From contig JAIXPK010000222.1 of assembly GCA_027486335.1 (NCBI GenBank), positions 1-40,357 on the forward strand: DNA of 40,357 bases. Direction: 5' to 3'. The stretch's first letter is position 1. Each line of letters opens with the position of its first letter. Position numbers and translations under genes: made by a program. A model generated the notes under the pieces. That model saw only the letters and a program-made list of their open reading frames with translations. It had not been told where the DNA came from and did not search any database. This document shows positions 39,405-40,357 of the stretch, piece by piece. The DNA comes from Verrucomicrobiaceae bacterium (lineage in GTDB: Bacteria > Verrucomicrobiota > Verrucomicrobiia > Verrucomicrobiales > V1-33).

Positions 39405-40357
39405 TCAAGGCCTCAGAATCACCTTGATCAGATCATCCGCCGACGCATGCAGCTTGTGAAACCACTCCGCGCCTTCCTCCAGCGGCCGAATCGCACTCGT
39501 CAGCGGCTCAACCCGGATCTTCCCAGCCGCAATCGCCTCCAGCGCCGCAGGATACTCCCCTGCACTAGCACAGGATCCGAACAACGACAACTCCCGCGTC
39601 ACTACCGCCTGCAGCGGAAACTCAATCCGTTGCGCGAGATTCCCTACCAATCCCACCGCGCCTCCCTTCCGCACACACTCAATCGCCGTCTGCACCGTCG
39701 CACTCACCCCCACACACTCCATCACCACGTCCACCCCTTCTCCACCTGTCCGCTCCAGCATCGCTTCCTTCAAACCCCCAGCCTTCGCCGGAAACACTTC
39801 GTCCGCTCCCAGTTCCTTCGCCACCGCCAACCGACTCTCGCTCAAATCCGTCGCGTAAACCTTCGCGCATCCCGCCGCCTTCAGCGCCTGCACCGTCAGC
39901 AGCCCGATAATTCCCGCACCCACCACCAACCCGCTCTGCCCAGGCCCAGCCTGCGCCCGCCTCACCGCATGCAAAGCCACCGCCGCCGGCTCCACAAACA
40001 CCGCCTGCTCAAACGTCACCTTCTCCGGCAACCGGCACACCACCCGCCCAGGCACACTCACATACTCCGCAAACGCCCCATTCTGCCGGTAATCCCCACA
40101 CGACACCCCAAGAATCCTCCGGTTTCGGCACAGATTCACCGACCCATCCCGGCAATACTCGCACTCCCCGCAATACAGCGTGCTGTCGAACGTCACCCGC
40201 TCCCCAGCCACCCACGACCCAGCCTTCGCTCCAGCCCTCACCACCACCCCGGCCGCCTCATGCCCCATGATCACCGGCGGAATCCTCCGCCCCGTGCTCC
40301 CATCCATCCCATGCACGTCACTCCCGCAAATCCCGCACGCCGCCACCCGCACCAGCA
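39405..40357 (-). CDS. Zinc-binding medium-chain alcohol dehydrogenase (start beyond window)
   Basis: The visible part is about 317 residues and runs off the right edge, so the N-terminus is missing. Catalytic zinc site CGICGSD and GHEAAG; structural zinc cysteines in CGECEYCRDGSVNLC; Rossmann NAD(P) loop VVGAGIIG; and EPAAVALHAVRRA helix, as in the sorbitol/L-threonine/L-iditol dehydrogenase branch of the MDR family. It would oxidise a polyol or amino-sugar alcohol with NAD(P). No signal peptide expected; cytosolic. The substrate cannot be assigned. All visible motifs are intact. Confidence 0.85.
   Translation of the reverse strand, partial: LVRVAACGICGSDVHGMDGSTGRRIPPVIMGHEAAGVVVRAGAKAGSWVAGERVTFDSTLYCGECEYCRDGSVNLCRNRRILGVSCGDYRQNGAFAEYVSVPGRVVCRLPEKVTFEQAVFVEPAAVALHAVRRAQAGPGQSGLVVGAGIIGLLTVQALKAAGCAKVYATDLSESRLAVAKELGADEVFPAKAGGLKEAMLERTGGEGVDVVMECVGVSATVQTAIECVRKGGAVGLVGNLAQRIEFPLQAVVTRELSLFGSCASAGEYPAALEAIAAGKIRVEPLTSAIRPLEEGAEWFHKLHASADDLIKVILRP

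Noticed and set aside
1..40357. CRISPR arrays, rRNA, tRNA genes or insertion sequences
   Set aside because: No regularly spaced direct repeats, tRNA-like cloverleaf or intact transposase with terminal inverted repeats was recognised on reading either strand.

Overview
The window looks like GC-rich chromosomal DNA of a member of the Verrucomicrobiota (PVC group). Evidence: a PVC-type cytochrome c protein with beta-propeller, alpha-helical repeats and a C-terminal CxxCH; a coupled DUF1552/DUF1592-type pair; ThuA-DUF1080 and CotH/lamin-tail proteins; a PEP-CTERM LamG protein; a sialate O-acetylesterase; and starts that mostly lack Shine-Dalgarno sequences. No rRNA, tRNA, CRISPR array, intact transposase or origin was seen.

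Layout. 1-1311: 3' end of an Rpn-family nuclease-like gene, a small membrane protein and a DUF1444-like protein. 1492-6126: a 1313-residue exported LamG/Ig/MBG/autotransporter-strand protein with two tandem hairpins behind it, and a decayed LacI-type regulator divergent from it. 6127-7315: two small membrane proteins, one with a C-terminal zinc ribbon. 7527-10631: PVC-type cytochrome c protein. 10913-20230: a defence-like module. On the minus strand, a four-gene operon reads DNA methyltransferase, AAA ATPase, PIN-domain protein, type III-like restriction helicase/nuclease. Divergent from it are a small two-helix membrane protein and a 535-residue protein with a HExxH motif. The module sits between two inverted copies of a roughly 50-bp intergenic repeat. 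20542-30568: ThuA-DUF1080 protein, giant CotH/lamin-tail protein, PEP-CTERM LamG protein and a double-LamG protein, followed by a frameshifted AraC regulator. 31298-36077: an outer-membrane MetA-type protein, then the DUF1552/DUF1592-type pair. 36294-40357: fragments, an esterase, a SASA-family acetylesterase, a small membrane protein and an incomplete zinc alcohol dehydrogenase.

How the parts fit. Most of the window is typical accessory cell-surface and polysaccharide-related metabolism of a heterotrophic verrucomicrobium: exported beta-sandwich proteins, multi-domain hydrolases and surface-bound cytochromes. The regulators next to two exported-protein genes are broken. The standout is the 10.9-20.2 kb module. 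Its start-stop overlaps tie a restriction-modification pair to an ATPase-PIN pair, an arrangement that resembles restriction loci carrying a second-line RNase or abortive-infection unit (PrrC- or RloA/B-like logic). I know of no named system with exactly this gene set. The divergent membrane-protein/metallopeptidase-like pair may be a further part of it.
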